Part shown: piece by piece, positions 7,968-16,357 of the stretch
Layout: every line of letters begins with the position of its first letter
How positions within the stretch are numbered: the stretch's first letter is position 1
Position numbers and translations under genes: made by a program
Notes under the pieces: model-generated
Told to the model about the DNA's origin: nothing
Database searches by the model: none
Seen by the model: the letters and a program-made list of their open reading frames with translations, nothing else
Assembly: GCF_000424625.1 (NCBI RefSeq)
Contig: NZ_AUKG01000003.1
Coordinates: forward strand, 434,001 to 498,000
Source: Conexibacter woesei Iso977N
GTDB taxonomy: Bacteria > Actinomycetota > Thermoleophilia > Solirubrobacterales > Solirubrobacteraceae
Length of the DNA stretch: 64,000 nt
Reading direction: 5' to 3'

Positions 7968-8618
7968 ATGTCCGTCGTCCGTCCCGAGTTCGGCCCGACC
8001 CTGCCCGAGCTGCTCGGGCCGCGGATCCGCGCCTGGCCGCGCCCCGCCCGGATCGCGCTGGCGGCCGTCGCGGCGCTCGTCGTCCTGCTGCTGCTCTACG
8101 CGGTCTTCAAGCCCGAGGGGGCGACCGCGAGGAAGCGCGCGGTGATCGTCCGGACGCCGGTCGCGTTCAACTTCGTCTACCGCCGCCCGTTCGCCAAGGA
8201 GCAGCCGCAGGGCAGGGAGACCGCGCGCGTGGGGTCGCAGACCCAGACGTTCGCGGTCAGGCCGCTGCAGCTGCCCGCCTACCAGGGCGACGCCGCCGGC
8301 TTCCTGCCGCTCTACGCCGCGCAGCAGGAGGCGGCGATGGCCAAGCAGTACCCGGACTTCGTGTGGCGCGACGACGGCCGCGCGAACATCAACAAGCAGC
8401 AGGGCTTCGAGATCGTCTTCCAGTTCCGCGGCGACGACGGCAAGACCGTCTACGGGCGCCGGATCTTCCTGCTGCCCAACGTGACGTCCCGCACCGGCGC
8501 CGACATCCTCGTCACCGCGCCGCGCTCGCCCGCGATCGTGCACGCCGACGACGTCGGCCACAACGGCGGCCTCAAGACGGCGCTGCGCTCGTTCCGGTTC
8601 GGCACGGAGCGCCCGTGA
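7968..8618 (+). CDS. Membrane-anchored protein of unknown function
   Basis: A 216-aa protein. A cytosolic N-terminus (about 33 residues) is followed by one membrane helix (IALAAVAALVVLLLLYAVF, about 36-54) and a 160-residue extracellular domain with no known motif (AVIVRTPVAFNFVYRRPF; YPDFVWRDDGR; FRGDDGKTVYGRRIFL). TAGACT lies 9 nt before the ATG and no SD is seen. The last 33 bp of this gene are duplicated 53 bp downstream. Confidence 0.65.
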   Translation: MSVVRPEFGPTLPELLGPRIRAWPRPARIALAAVAALVVLLLLYAVFKPEGATARKRAVIVRTPVAFNFVYRRPFAKEQPQGRETARVGSQTQTFAVRPLQLPAYQGDAAGFLPLYAAQQEAAMAKQYPDFVWRDDGRANINKQQGFEIVFQFRGDDGKTVYGRRIFLLPNVTSRTGADILVTAPRSPAIVHADDVGHNGGLKTALRSFRFGTERP

Positions 8619-8672
8619 GGCTCGCGCGACGAGCGCCGAGCTCGTTCCGGTTCGGCTCGGAGCGCCCGTGAG
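8587..8672 (+). repeat. 33-bp direct repeat pair spanning a gene junction
   Basis: Copies at 8587-8619 and 8640-8672 differ at one base (CGGCACGG versus CGGCTCGG). The first copy ends the upstream gene with its TGA. The second supplies the leader and GTG start of the next gene. Confidence 0.9.
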
Positions 8673-9018
8673 CGACGACGGCGCCGCGCCGGAGATCACC
8701 TTCGACGACTTCGCGAAGGTCGACATCCGCGTCGGCCGGATCGTTGCGGTCGAGGACTTCCCGGAGGCGCGCAAACCCGCCTGGAAGCTGCGGATCGACT
8801 TCGGGCCGCAGCTCGGCGAGAAGCGCTCGTCGGCGCAGATCAAGAACTACTCGCGCGAGCAGCTCGAAGGCCGGCTGGTCCTGGCCGTCGTGAACTTCCC
8901 GCCGCGCCAGATCGGCCCGGTGCGCTCGGAGGTCCTGACGCTCGGGACGTACTCGGGCGACGTCGTGCTGCTGGTCGACCCGGGCGCCGACGCGCAGCCG
9001 GGCGACCGCCTCGGCTAG
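8668..9018 (+). CDS. csaA: CsaA-type tRNA-binding protein
   Basis: A 116-aa OB-fold protein that closely follows the CsaA pattern: FDDFAKVDIRVGRIVAVEDFP, then ARKPAWKLRIDFG, then KRSSAQIKNYS, and AVVNFPPRQIGPVRSEVL. CsaA is a dimeric tRNA-binding protein of the EMAP-II/Trbp111 type with reported chaperone-like or export-related roles. The GTG start lies within the second copy of a 33-bp repeat of the preceding gene's 3' end, so its leader appears to be of recent duplicative origin. Confidence 0.85.
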   Translation: MSDDGAAPEITFDDFAKVDIRVGRIVAVEDFPEARKPAWKLRIDFGPQLGEKRSSAQIKNYSREQLEGRLVLAVVNFPPRQIGPVRSEVLTLGTYSGDVVLLVDPGADAQPGDRLG

Positions 9019-9024
9019 CGCGCG

Positions 9025-10671
9025 CTAGTTCGCCGGCGTCGTCGAGGACGACGAGGGGTCGCCGTCGCTCGGCGTCGTGCTCGACGGCTCGCTCGGCGTG
9101 GTGGTGCTCGCCGGCGGCGTGGTGGTGGAGGGCGACGTGCCGTCGGCCGGCGGCGCCGGGTCGGCGGCGGTCGGCTCGGAGGTGGTGGTCGTCGGGTCCG
9201 ACGGAGGGGCGGTGGTCGTCGCGGGCTGCCCGGCGGTCGACGGCTGCGGGTCGGCGGCCGGGGCCGGCTGCGCGGGCGCCGGGGTGGCGGGCGCGGGCGT
9301 CATCGGCGCGGCGGCGGTCTGCGACTGGTCGGGCAGGCGCGTGTCGTCGTAGCCCTCCTGCGTGCCGCCGGGCGTGGCGGTCGACGGCGGCAGTGCGGCG
9401 GTCGCGGTGTTCTGCTCGGTCGCGGTGGTCGTCCCGGCCGGCTGCGCGGTCGAGGCGGCAGTGCCCGAGCCGGAGCCGTGGCCGCCCGGACCGCCCTTGC
9501 CCGCGGCCGCGTGACCGGCGGTGCCCTGCGGCGCGCTCGAGACGGCGGTCGGCGCGGGCGCGGCGGCCGGCGGCGCGGCGGCGACGGCCTTCGGGGCGGC
9601 GCTCACCTGCGCGGCAGCGGCCGAGGCCCCGGCGAAGCGGTGCTGCTTGACGTGGTCGACCTCGACCGCGCCGGTCGTGACGAGCGCGACCGCCGCGAGC
9701 CCCGCGGCGGCCTTCGTCGCGACGGCGCCGACGCCGGCGCTCAGCGCGCCGCCCGTCGTCATGCCGCCCGCGGCGACCGTGCCGGTCGCGGCGGCGCCGC
9801 CACCGGCGCTCGCACCCGCGACGCCGCTGGCGCCCTGGGCGAGCAGGAACTTCTTGAAGACCAGCAGCGGGCCGATCGGCAACACGGCGGCGAGCGCCTT
9901 GTTGTTGGCCTTGAGCTGCTTCTTGAACGACCCGCAGCGCTGGCAGCCGCGGACGTGGCGGCGGACCGGCGCGCTGATCGACTCCAGGCCCTCGGCCCAC
10001 ATGCCCAGCTCGTCGCGGACCTCGACGCACGTCAGCTTGCGCGCCTCGGCGGCCTCGGCCAGCGATACCCGCGCCCGGACGAGCAGCGACTTCACCGACG
10101 GGACCGTGGTCTCCATCGCCTCGGCGATCTGCTCGTAGGAGAGCGCGTCGATCTCGCGCAGCAGCAGCGCGGTGCGCTGCGTCTCGGCCAGCGTCTGGAC
10201 GTCGGCGACGAGCTCGCGGAACTCCTCGCGGTCGTGGACCTTGTCCGCGGTGCTCGTGCCGTTCTCGGCGAGGTGGACGTCCATCGAGTCCACGCCGATC
10301 GCCGTCTGCTTGCGCAGGTGGTTCAGGCAGCGGTTGCGCGCGATCCGGTACAGCCACGGCCGCACGTTGATCGGCCGGTCGTCGGCGAGCATCGCGTTGA
10401 ACGCGGCGGCGAAGACCTCCTGCAGGACGTCCTCGGCGTCCTCGCGCGATGCCAGCATGTGGCGGCAGAACGCGAGCAGCCGCGCCTGGTAGCGCGCGAC
10501 CAGCGCCTCGTAGGCCGCCTGGTTGCCCTTGCGCGTGAGCGCGACCAGGCGCTCGTCGCCCTGCAGGCGCAGCAGCGGCGTCGGGCCCCGGAGTCCGGAG
10601 GCGCCATGGAGTTTGAGAGCAGAGACTTCCACGCGTGGGTTCCCACGGGCCTTTCCATGCCCGTTGCTCAT
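9025..10671 (-). CDS. ECF sigma factor fused to zinc finger, TM helix and Thr/Pro tail
   Basis: A 548-aa protein. Residues about 40-125 are sigma region 2 (AYEALVARYQARLLAFCRHM; DAEDVLQEVFAAAFNAML). Residues about 150-205 are region 4 (LLREIDALSYEQIAEAMET). A zinc-binding anti-sigma-like motif follows (CVEVRDEL ... HVRGCQRC). Then come a Gly/Ala-rich hydrophobic segment (TKAAAGLAAVALVTTGAV) and a 200-residue Ala/Pro/Thr/Ser tail with TTT repeats that would lie outside the cell. Sigma and sensor therefore sit in one membrane-tethered chain. ATG 10671 is the likely start. It is convergent with csaA, 6 bp apart. Confidence 0.82.
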   Translation of the reverse strand: MSNGHGKARGNPRVEVSALKLHGASGLRGPTPLLRLQGDERLVALTRKGNQAAYEALVARYQARLLAFCRHMLASREDAEDVLQEVFAAAFNAMLADDRPINVRPWLYRIARNRCLNHLRKQTAIGVDSMDVHLAENGTSTADKVHDREEFRELVADVQTLAETQRTALLLREIDALSYEQIAEAMETTVPSVKSLLVRARVSLAEAAEARKLTCVEVRDELGMWAEGLESISAPVRRHVRGCQRCGSFKKQLKANNKALAAVLPIGPLLVFKKFLLAQGASGVAGASAGGGAAATGTVAAGGMTTGGALSAGVGAVATKAAAGLAAVALVTTGAVEVDHVKQHRFAGASAAAAQVSAAPKAVAAAPPAAAPAPTAVSSAPQGTAGHAAAGKGGPGGHGSGSGTAASTAQPAGTTTATEQNTATAALPPSTATPGGTQEGYDDTRLPDQSQTAAAPMTPAPATPAPAQPAPAADPQPSTAGQPATTTAPPSDPTTTTSEPTAADPAPPADGTSPSTTTPPASTTTPSEPSSTTPSDGDPSSSSTTPAN

Positions 10672-10748
10672 GAAACCGGCGGCGGGCAGGGAAGTTGCGG
10701 GTTCGCCGAGTGTAGGAAGCCCCGGATAAGGTCCAGATGAAGACCGCG

Positions 10749-10833
10749 CCCGGGTGGTGAAACTGGTCAGACACGGCCGGCTTAAACCCGGCTGCCCTTG
10801 CGGGCATGAGGGTTCGAGTCCCTCCCCGGGCAT
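10749..10833 (+). tRNA. tRNA-Leu (anticodon UAA)
   Basis: An 85-nt cloverleaf. The acceptor GCCCGGG pairs with CCCGGGC. The D arm is GTG/CAC, the anticodon stem GCCGG/CCGGC has loop CTTAAAC (anticodon TAA), the class II variable arm is TGCCCTTGCGGGCA, and the T arm is GAGGG-TTCGAGT-CCCTC. The discriminator is A. CCA is not encoded. Confidence 0.95.
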
Positions 10834-10920
10834 GCGTGACGGATGTTGGCGCGCGGACGATCGCGCGTCCCCCTGCCCGGGTGGTCTCCGCTCACCCGCC
10901 ACGGGTGCACGCTGCGTTGC

Positions 10921-13311
10921 ATGCGGAAGCTCGTCGTGGGGTTGGTCGCGCTGGTGGTCGTCGCGCTCGGCGGCGGGGTCGCCAATGCTCAGGAATGTGG
11001 GACGATCGGGAACGCGAAGGACTTCGACGTCTTCGTGCACGGCGACTACGACGTCAGCAACACGCAGGTCCAGGGGCGGGTGGCGGTCGGCGGCAACGCG
11101 CGCGTCGCGACCGGCGGCGGATACGGCGTCGGCACGCAGCTCGCGCCCGACCCGAGCCGCGTCGACCTGCTCGTTGGCGGCACGCTGACGGTCGGCGGCG
11201 CCGGTGCCCAGGCGCACAACGGGTCGGTCACCTACGGCAGGCCGCCGCTGACCGGCTCGATCGCGACGCCCCACGGGACGACGTCCCAGAAGGCGCCGCC
11301 GTTCTCGTTCGACACCTCGTTCACCGACCTCGCCGCGGCGTCGCAGGCGCTCAGCGGCCTGAGGACCAACGGCACGTGGTCGATCACGCCGTGGTACGCG
11401 CTCACGTTCACCTCCACCAACGCCACGCGCGCGGTCTTCACGATCAGCGCCAACGAGCTGCAGCAGGCCCAGCAGGTGATCTTCGCCGTCCCGCCGAGCG
11501 CGACCGTGATCGTCAACGTCACCGGCGCCGCCTTCTCGTCGGCGACCCACCCGATGACCTCGATGTCGGGCGTGTCCGCGGGCAGGTTGCTGTGGAACTT
11601 CCAGCTGGCGACGCGCGTCCAGATCGGCCCGTCGATCCAGTGGCTCGGCTCGATCCTGGCGCCGCAGGCCGCGGTCACGTTCACCAACGGCCAGCTGCTC
11701 GGTCAGGTGATCGCCGCCTCCTACAGCGGCGACGGCACGGTCATCCGCACGCCCTTCGGCGGCTGCCTGCCGCCCGCGCCGACCCACGACCTGCTCGCCA
11801 CCGCGCTGTGCCGCAACCCGCTCAGCGACGCGACGTCGGTCCGGGTCACGAACACCGCGACGCACGCGATCGACGTCACGTGGTCGGACGCCGACAGCGC
11901 CCAGGGCGGGCCGCTCACGCTCCCGGCCCGGACCGACACCTACTTCGACGTCCTCGACGGGGCGACCCCGCACCACATCACGATCAGGTCGGCGACCGAG
12001 TCGGTCTCGGTGACGACCGCGACGCGGGCGTGCGCGGGCAGGATCCTCGTGAGCAAGGTCGTGACCGGCGACGGCACGCCGCCCACCGGCCCGTGGCAGG
12101 TCGTCGTCACCGGCGACAACGGCGACACCTACAGGGCCAACGTCAACGCCGGCCAGACCGTCACGTTCGACGTCCCCGGCGACTACGAGGCGGGCACGGT
12201 CGGGATCGGCCAGGTCGTCGGCGGCTTCAAGTACTCCGTGACCGAGCCGGACCCGCGCGGCGCGATCGCGACCGTCAGCCAGTCGCCGGTGACGATCCTC
12301 GACGGGACGCAGGAGAGCGTCGTGATCGGCAACCACTACGACGCGACGTCCGGCGGCGGTGGCGAGGAAGGCGGCGGCGGCGAGGAGGGCGGCGGTGGCG
12401 GCGAGGGCGGCCAGGGCGGTGGGGGCGGCGTCGTCGACCCGCCGCTGCCCGGCCCGGGCGACGAGGTCATCCAGCCCTCGCAGCCGACGCTCCCGCCCGG
12501 CGCGCCCGCGCCGGCGCCCGGCCCGGGCCTGGTCGCCGGGGCGTCGACCGACGCCGCCGACCTGGCGGTCACCCAGCGCGTCACGCCGCCGAGGACCGTC
12601 GTCGGCGCGATCGAGCTGTCGATCACGACGATCCGCAACGTCGGGACGCGCGCGGCCAACGCGGTCGTCGTGCGCGAGATCCCGCAGGCCGACCCGGCGC
12701 ATCCCAACCGCATCGTCGAGCTCGTGTCGGTCGACGCGGGGACCTTCAGGTGCACGGGCAGGCGGCCGGTGCAGTGCCAGCTCGGGACGCTGCAGCCGGG
12801 CGCCAAGGTCACGATCGTCGCCAAGGGTGAGATGTTGAAGCCCGGGTCCTACAAGTCGGTCGTGATGGCCTCCAGCCCGACGCCGGAGAGCAACCTCACC
12901 AACAACATCGGGTCGGACGGCGTGGTCGTGCACGCGGCCGAGCCGCCGCTGCGCGTGAGCGTCCGGTCGCCGCGCACGGTCCACGCCGGCGACCGGGTCG
13001 ACTACCGCGTGGCGGTGCACGCGCCGAGGAAGGGCGTCGACGCCGTGCGGCTCTGCCACCGCCCGGCGCGCGGGTTGTTGGTGATGTCGGCGCCCGGCAC
13101 GCAGCGCGTCGGCGCCCGCCTCTGCCTCGACATATCGCACTTGAAGTCCGGGACGACGCGGTCGTTCACCGTGCACGCCGTCGCCTCGGCGCAGTACGCC
13201 GGGCGCCGTGTGCTCCTGCCGGCCGCCGCCGACTCGCCGGAGCGCGTCCGTGCGGTCCGGGCGGCCGCGGTCACCGCGATCGTCGACGAGGAGCCGAGCG
13301 GGCTGGGCTAG
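10921..13311 (+). CDS. Secreted multidomain choice-of-anchor A / DUF11 surface protein
   Basis: A 796-aa exported protein. The signal peptide is about residues 1-23 (VANA-QE). Residues about 28-285 resemble the choice-of-anchor A collagen-binding-like domain (FDVFVHGDYDVSNTQVQGRV; NFQLATRVQIGPSIQWLGSI). Residues about 370-475 resemble SpaA/DUF5979 Ig-like domains (ILVSKVVTGDGTPPTGPWQV). A Gly/Glu linker follows (GGGGEEGGGGEE, 478-510). Two DUF11-like beta domains come next (ADLAVTQRVTPPRTVV; LRVSVRSPRTVHAGDRVDYR). There is no LPXTG or C-terminal TM, so the anchor is unclear. It is probably a wall-associated adhesin. Confidence 0.78.
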   Translation: MRKLVVGLVALVVVALGGGVANAQECGTIGNAKDFDVFVHGDYDVSNTQVQGRVAVGGNARVATGGGYGVGTQLAPDPSRVDLLVGGTLTVGGAGAQAHNGSVTYGRPPLTGSIATPHGTTSQKAPPFSFDTSFTDLAAASQALSGLRTNGTWSITPWYALTFTSTNATRAVFTISANELQQAQQVIFAVPPSATVIVNVTGAAFSSATHPMTSMSGVSAGRLLWNFQLATRVQIGPSIQWLGSILAPQAAVTFTNGQLLGQVIAASYSGDGTVIRTPFGGCLPPAPTHDLLATALCRNPLSDATSVRVTNTATHAIDVTWSDADSAQGGPLTLPARTDTYFDVLDGATPHHITIRSATESVSVTTATRACAGRILVSKVVTGDGTPPTGPWQVVVTGDNGDTYRANVNAGQTVTFDVPGDYEAGTVGIGQVVGGFKYSVTEPDPRGAIATVSQSPVTILDGTQESVVIGNHYDATSGGGGEEGGGGEEGGGGGEGGQGGGGGVVDPPLPGPGDEVIQPSQPTLPPGAPAPAPGPGLVAGASTDAADLAVTQRVTPPRTVVGAIELSITTIRNVGTRAANAVVVREIPQADPAHPNRIVELVSVDAGTFRCTGRRPVQCQLGTLQPGAKVTIVAKGEMLKPGSYKSVVMASSPTPESNLTNNIGSDGVVVHAAEPPLRVSVRSPRTVHAGDRVDYRVAVHAPRKGVDAVRLCHRPARGLLVMSAPGTQRVGARLCLDISHLKSGTTRSFTVHAVASAQYAGRRVLLPAAADSPERVRAVRAAAVTAIVDEEPSGLG
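12352..12432 (+). repeat. GGC/GGA low-complexity tract encoding Gly/Glu linker
   Basis: Imprecise repeats of GGCGGCGG and GAGGAGG encode an interdomain linker of the secreted protein at 10921. The tract is prone to slippage and in frame here. Confidence 0.8.
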
Positions 13312-13323
13312 GCTCGCCCGCTC

Positions 13324-13611
13324 GTGCCCGCCGACGACGACCAGCACGCCGACCTCGCCGTCCGCCTGACCCCGCGCGCGGACCGCGACCGGCTGCTCGC
13401 GGGCGACCCGCTGCGGGCGCGCGTCACCGCGCCGCCGGTCGGCGGCGCCGCGAACATGGCCCTGACCAAGTTGGTGGCCAAGGCGCTGGGCGTCCCGAAG
13501 TCGCGCGTCAGCGTCGTCCGCGGGCACACGGCCCGGGACAAGCTCGTGCGCGTCGACGGCCTCTCCGCCGCCGACGCACAGAAGCGTCTGTCGAGGTTGC
13601 GCGACCGCTAG
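13324..13611 (+). CDS. DUF167 family protein (YggU-like)
   Basis: A 95-aa protein with the DUF167/UPF0235 pattern: LAVRLTPRADRDRLL, then LRARVTAPPVGGAANMALTK, and VSVVRGHTARDKLVRVDG. The biochemical role is unknown across the family. The GTG start is 9 nt after TAGGCT (13309-13314), which overlaps the stop codon of the upstream gene. It is convergent with the HxlR gene, 3 bp apart. Confidence 0.85.
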   Translation: MPADDDQHADLAVRLTPRADRDRLLAGDPLRARVTAPPVGGAANMALTKLVAKALGVPKSRVSVVRGHTARDKLVRVDGLSAADAQKRLSRLRDR

Positions 13612-13614
13612 GCG

Positions 13615-14346
13615 CTACGCGACGGGCGCCTCGCGCACGGCGAGCGGCGCCAGTGCGTCCAGGATCGAGTCGGCGAACTCGCGATCGCCGGTGATCTCCA
13701 GCTCGGTGCGCGACGCGTCGGGCCCGAGGGCCTCGATCCACGCACGCTCCGGTCCCGAGATCCGGGCGTCGGCCTCGGGGGCCGAGCGCTCGGCCAGCTC
13801 CACGCGCCCGTGGCGCGAGGTCAGGACGTAGCGCTTCATGTCGCCCGCGCGGCGGACGACCGTCACCTCGACCATGCCGTCGACCGACTCCGGGAGCGTG
13901 ATGCCCGGCACCGTGCGCAGGATCGCGCCGATGTCGACGGCCTCGTCGGGTCTCGGCGGACTCCACGCCCAGCGGGCGCCCCATCGGGCAAGAGCGCCGA
14001 CGACGGGCAGGAGGTCACGGGCGCGCTCGGTCAGCTCGTAGTCCACGCGTGGCGGTACCTCGCGGTAGCGCTGGCGGGTGAGCAGGCCGTCGGCGACCAT
14101 GCGGTTCAGCCGCGAACGCAGCTGCTCCGTGGAGATGCCTGGCAGGACGCGTTGCAGTTCGACGAAGCGCCGGGGACCGGCGACGAGGTCGCGGACGATC
14201 AACAACGTCCACTTGTCGCCGACGAGATCGAGAGCGCGAGCGTCAGGCGCCCACTGGTTATAGGGGTGCCGCTTGGGGGGTGGAACGGAGGGAATGGCTG
14301 CCTCCCTTGAGACCGCGATAGACGGAACGGACCCCTCAGCCAACAA
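13615..14346 (-). CDS. HxlR-type winged-helix regulator with SCP2-like C-terminal domain
   Basis: The open frame is 243 aa. Residues about 35-125 form an HxlR winged helix (LDLVGDKWTLLIVRDLVAGP; LPGISTEQLRSRLNRM; YELTERARDLLPVV). The C-terminal 110 residues resemble an SCP2/sterol-carrier-like ligand domain, as in several actinobacterial HxlR proteins. The start is doubtful. TTG 14346 has no SD, whereas a strong AAGGGAGG precedes an ATT codon (14295) by 5 nt that would give a 226-aa protein beginning just before PPPKRHPYNQW. It probably senses a hydrophobic ligand, which is inference. Confidence 0.78.
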   Translation of the reverse strand: MLAEGSVPSIAVSREAAIPSVPPPKRHPYNQWAPDARALDLVGDKWTLLIVRDLVAGPRRFVELQRVLPGISTEQLRSRLNRMVADGLLTRQRYREVPPRVDYELTERARDLLPVVGALARWGARWAWSPPRPDEAVDIGAILRTVPGITLPESVDGMVEVTVVRRAGDMKRYVLTSRHGRVELAERSAPEADARISGPERAWIEALGPDASRTELEITGDREFADSILDALAPLAVREAPVA

Positions 14347-14440
14347 CCATGGTACCCACGTCCGCGTGCAGACGCGCTGTTTTTCGGCGGACGTGGACGT
14401 GCGTTCGAGTCACACATAGGAATCGCACCAACGAAACGGC

Positions 14441-14513
14441 TTTCGCGAAATTCCTGAAAGGTGCAAATTGCTCATACATGATGCTCTTTGCACCTCGGAT
14501 GAGACCAATGTGA
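14441..14513 (+). promoter_or_regulatory. Palindrome-rich leader upstream of adenylate cyclase
   Basis: An AT-richer stretch with three elements: the perfect palindrome TTTCGCGAAA (14441-14450), a 9-bp inverted repeat AGGTGCAAA (14459-14467) / TTTGCACCT (14487-14495) with a partly palindromic centre (TCAT-ac-ATGA), and TGTGA (14509-14513), which resembles a CRP-family half-site. No core promoter was assigned with confidence. Confidence 0.45.
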
Positions 14514-14579
14514 CACTTGCACTCCGGCGTGCTGGCGTACAGACGTTCGGTTCGTCACCCTGTGGGTGTGCAGCGCGCC

Positions 14580-16121
14580 ATGCTCACCTGGTCCTTCCGC
14601 CGCTTCGGGGCACGCTACCCGCGCCTCGCGATCGCGCTGTGGTTCCAGGTCGCGCACCTGATCGTCGCCGGCGGCGTGCTGCTGCTCGACCTGTACGTGG
14701 ACCTGACCAGGACGCAGCTCGTGACGATCTTCGTCGTCGCCGAGCTCGCCGTGCTGGTCGAGAACGCGGCAGCGATCGGGATCGTCTGGCGCCTGCTCGC
14801 GCCCGCCGACCCGTGGCTGCGCGGCGACCGCAACCCGCGCACGGCGTTGAAGGCGTGGCGCGCGCTGGCCGGCGCGCCGCTGGCGTTCGTGCGCTGGGGC
14901 CGGGCGGTGCCGTTCCTGGTCAACGTCATCCCGATCAGCGTCTTCCTGGTCTACGAGCTGGACGCCGAGCTGTGGCCGGCGTTCTTCCCGCTCGCGGCGG
15001 GCGTCGCGGTGGTGCTGCTCTACGGCGTGTTCCTGCGCTTCTTCGGCCTGGAGCTGGTGCTGCGCCCCGTGCTCGAGGAGGTCTCGCGCGACCTGCCGGA
15101 CGGGCCCGGCGTGGCGAGCGTGAGCGTCCCGCTGAAGTGGAAGCTGCTGATCGCGCTGCCGGCGATCAACATCATCTCGGGCGTGACCGTCGTCGGCCTG
15201 GCCTCGCCGGACACCGCGGGGCTCAAGCAGCTCGGCTTCGGCGTGCTCGTGACGATCGGCGTGTCGTTCACGGTCTCGCTCGAGTTGTCGTTGTTGCTGC
15301 TGCGCTCGATCCTGCAGCCGCTCGACGACCTCCAGCACGGGACCGCGCGCGTCGCCGCGGGCGACCTGACCGCGCGCGTGCCCGTCCTCGGGACCGACGA
15401 GACCGGCCGGCTGGCGGGCTCGTTCAACACGATGGTGTCGGGGCTGCAGGAGCGCGAGCGCCTGCGCGAGGCGTTCGGCGCGTTCGTCGACCCGGACGTC
15501 GCCGAGCGTGTGATGGCGGAGGGGCACGTGCTGGAGGGCCAGGAGGCCGACGTGACCGTGCTGTTCCTGGACATCCGCGGCTTCACGGCGTTCGCCGAGC
15601 GCGAGGGCGCGCGCGAGGCGGTCGCGCGGCTGAATGACCTGTACGAGTTGATCGTCCCGGTGCTGGTGAGGCACGGCGGGCACGCCAACAAGTTCATCGG
15701 TGACGGGCTGCTGGCGGTCTTCGGCGCGCCGGAGAGGCTCGACGACCACGCCGACCGGGCGGTCGCGGCGGCGCTGGAGATCGTCACGCGCGCCCGCGCG
15801 CGTTACGGCGAGCGCTTGCGCTTGGGGATCGGTCTGAACTCCGGACCGGTCGTGGCCGGCACGATCGGTGGCGGCGGGCGCGTCGAGTTCACCGTCATCG
15901 GCGACGCGGTCAACACCGCGGCGCGGGTGGAGGAGGCGACGCGCATCACCGGCGACGACATCCTGCTCACCGAGGCGACGCGCGTCCTGCTGCGCGCTGA
16001 CCACGGCGGCTTCGTCGGCCGCGGCGACGCGGAGTTGAAGGGCAAGCGCGAGCGCGTGCACCTCCATGCGCCGCTGTCCGGCGCGGCGCAAGGCCGCGCC
16101 GTTCAGCTGCGCGCGATCTAG
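14580..16121 (+). CDS. Membrane class III adenylate cyclase with HAMP domain
   Basis: A 513-aa enzyme making cAMP from ATP. The N-terminal half has about six membrane helices. A HAMP domain follows (LRSILQPLDDLQHGTARVAA ... GSFNTMVSGLQERERL). The catalytic domain has metal Asp residues in FLDIRGFTAFAE and FIGDGLLAVFG, the adenine-selecting Lys in NKFIGDG, and the transition-state Asn/Arg in GDAVNTAARVEEA, so a homodimer should be active. ATG 14580 was chosen. GTG 14568 and TTG 14517 are alternatives. Inverted repeats and a TGTGA half-site precede it. Confidence 0.88.
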   Translation: MLTWSFRRFGARYPRLAIALWFQVAHLIVAGGVLLLDLYVDLTRTQLVTIFVVAELAVLVENAAAIGIVWRLLAPADPWLRGDRNPRTALKAWRALAGAPLAFVRWGRAVPFLVNVIPISVFLVYELDAELWPAFFPLAAGVAVVLLYGVFLRFFGLELVLRPVLEEVSRDLPDGPGVASVSVPLKWKLLIALPAINIISGVTVVGLASPDTAGLKQLGFGVLVTIGVSFTVSLELSLLLLRSILQPLDDLQHGTARVAAGDLTARVPVLGTDETGRLAGSFNTMVSGLQERERLREAFGAFVDPDVAERVMAEGHVLEGQEADVTVLFLDIRGFTAFAEREGAREAVARLNDLYELIVPVLVRHGGHANKFIGDGLLAVFGAPERLDDHADRAVAAALEIVTRARARYGERLRLGIGLNSGPVVAGTIGGGGRVEFTVIGDAVNTAARVEEATRITGDDILLTEATRVLLRADHGGFVGRGDAELKGKRERVHLHAPLSGAAQGRAVQLRAI

Positions 16122-16162
16122 CCGTTCGCGCCGGGAACCACGCCCTCTGGGCGGGGTTTCCC

Positions 16163-16357
16163 CTAGACGTTGACCAGGCCCGCGAGGATCTGCTCGTCGA
16201 AGACGTCTTCCTCGTGGCCCAGATGCAGTGTCGCGGCGGGCGCGAGCATCGGGTAGGTCGCGTCCTGCTCGGCCGTGAGGGCCGCAAAGCGACGGGTCGG
16301 CAGGCTCGTGTCCTGCGCGGGGATGTCCGGCAGGTCCTTCTCGAAGCGGGCGTCCAT
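16163..16357 (-). CDS. Small orphan protein
   Basis: A 64-aa acidic protein with no recognised family (MDARFEKDLPDIPAQ ... LHLGHEEDVFDEQILAGLVNV). AGGAG lies 12 nt before the ATG, which is rather far. It is divergent from the ThDP enzyme gene and convergent with the cyclase. Size and composition could fit a small regulatory or peptide-precursor protein, but no modifying enzyme is nearby, so no function is assigned. Confidence 0.5.
   Translation of the reverse strand: MDARFEKDLPDIPAQDTSLPTRRFAALTAEQDATYPMLAPAATLHLGHEEDVFDEQILAGLVNV

Noticed and set aside
9025-13527. 1500-codon open frame on the minus strand running through tRNA-Leu and the secreted protein gene
   Set aside because: Only its last part (from ATG 10671) has sigma-factor sequence. 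The rest is Arg/Pro/Gly-rich antisense of the + strand gene, an artefact of high GC with few stop codons.
16123-16162. GCCC-TCT-GGGC as a terminator between the cyclase and the 16163 gene
   Set aside because: The 4-bp stem with a 3-nt loop is too weak to list as a terminator at this base composition.
16163-16357. RiPP precursor peptide for the 64-aa orphan
   Set aside because: No modification enzyme, protease or exporter lies nearby, and the core region has no Cys and little else characteristic. Size alone is not evidence.
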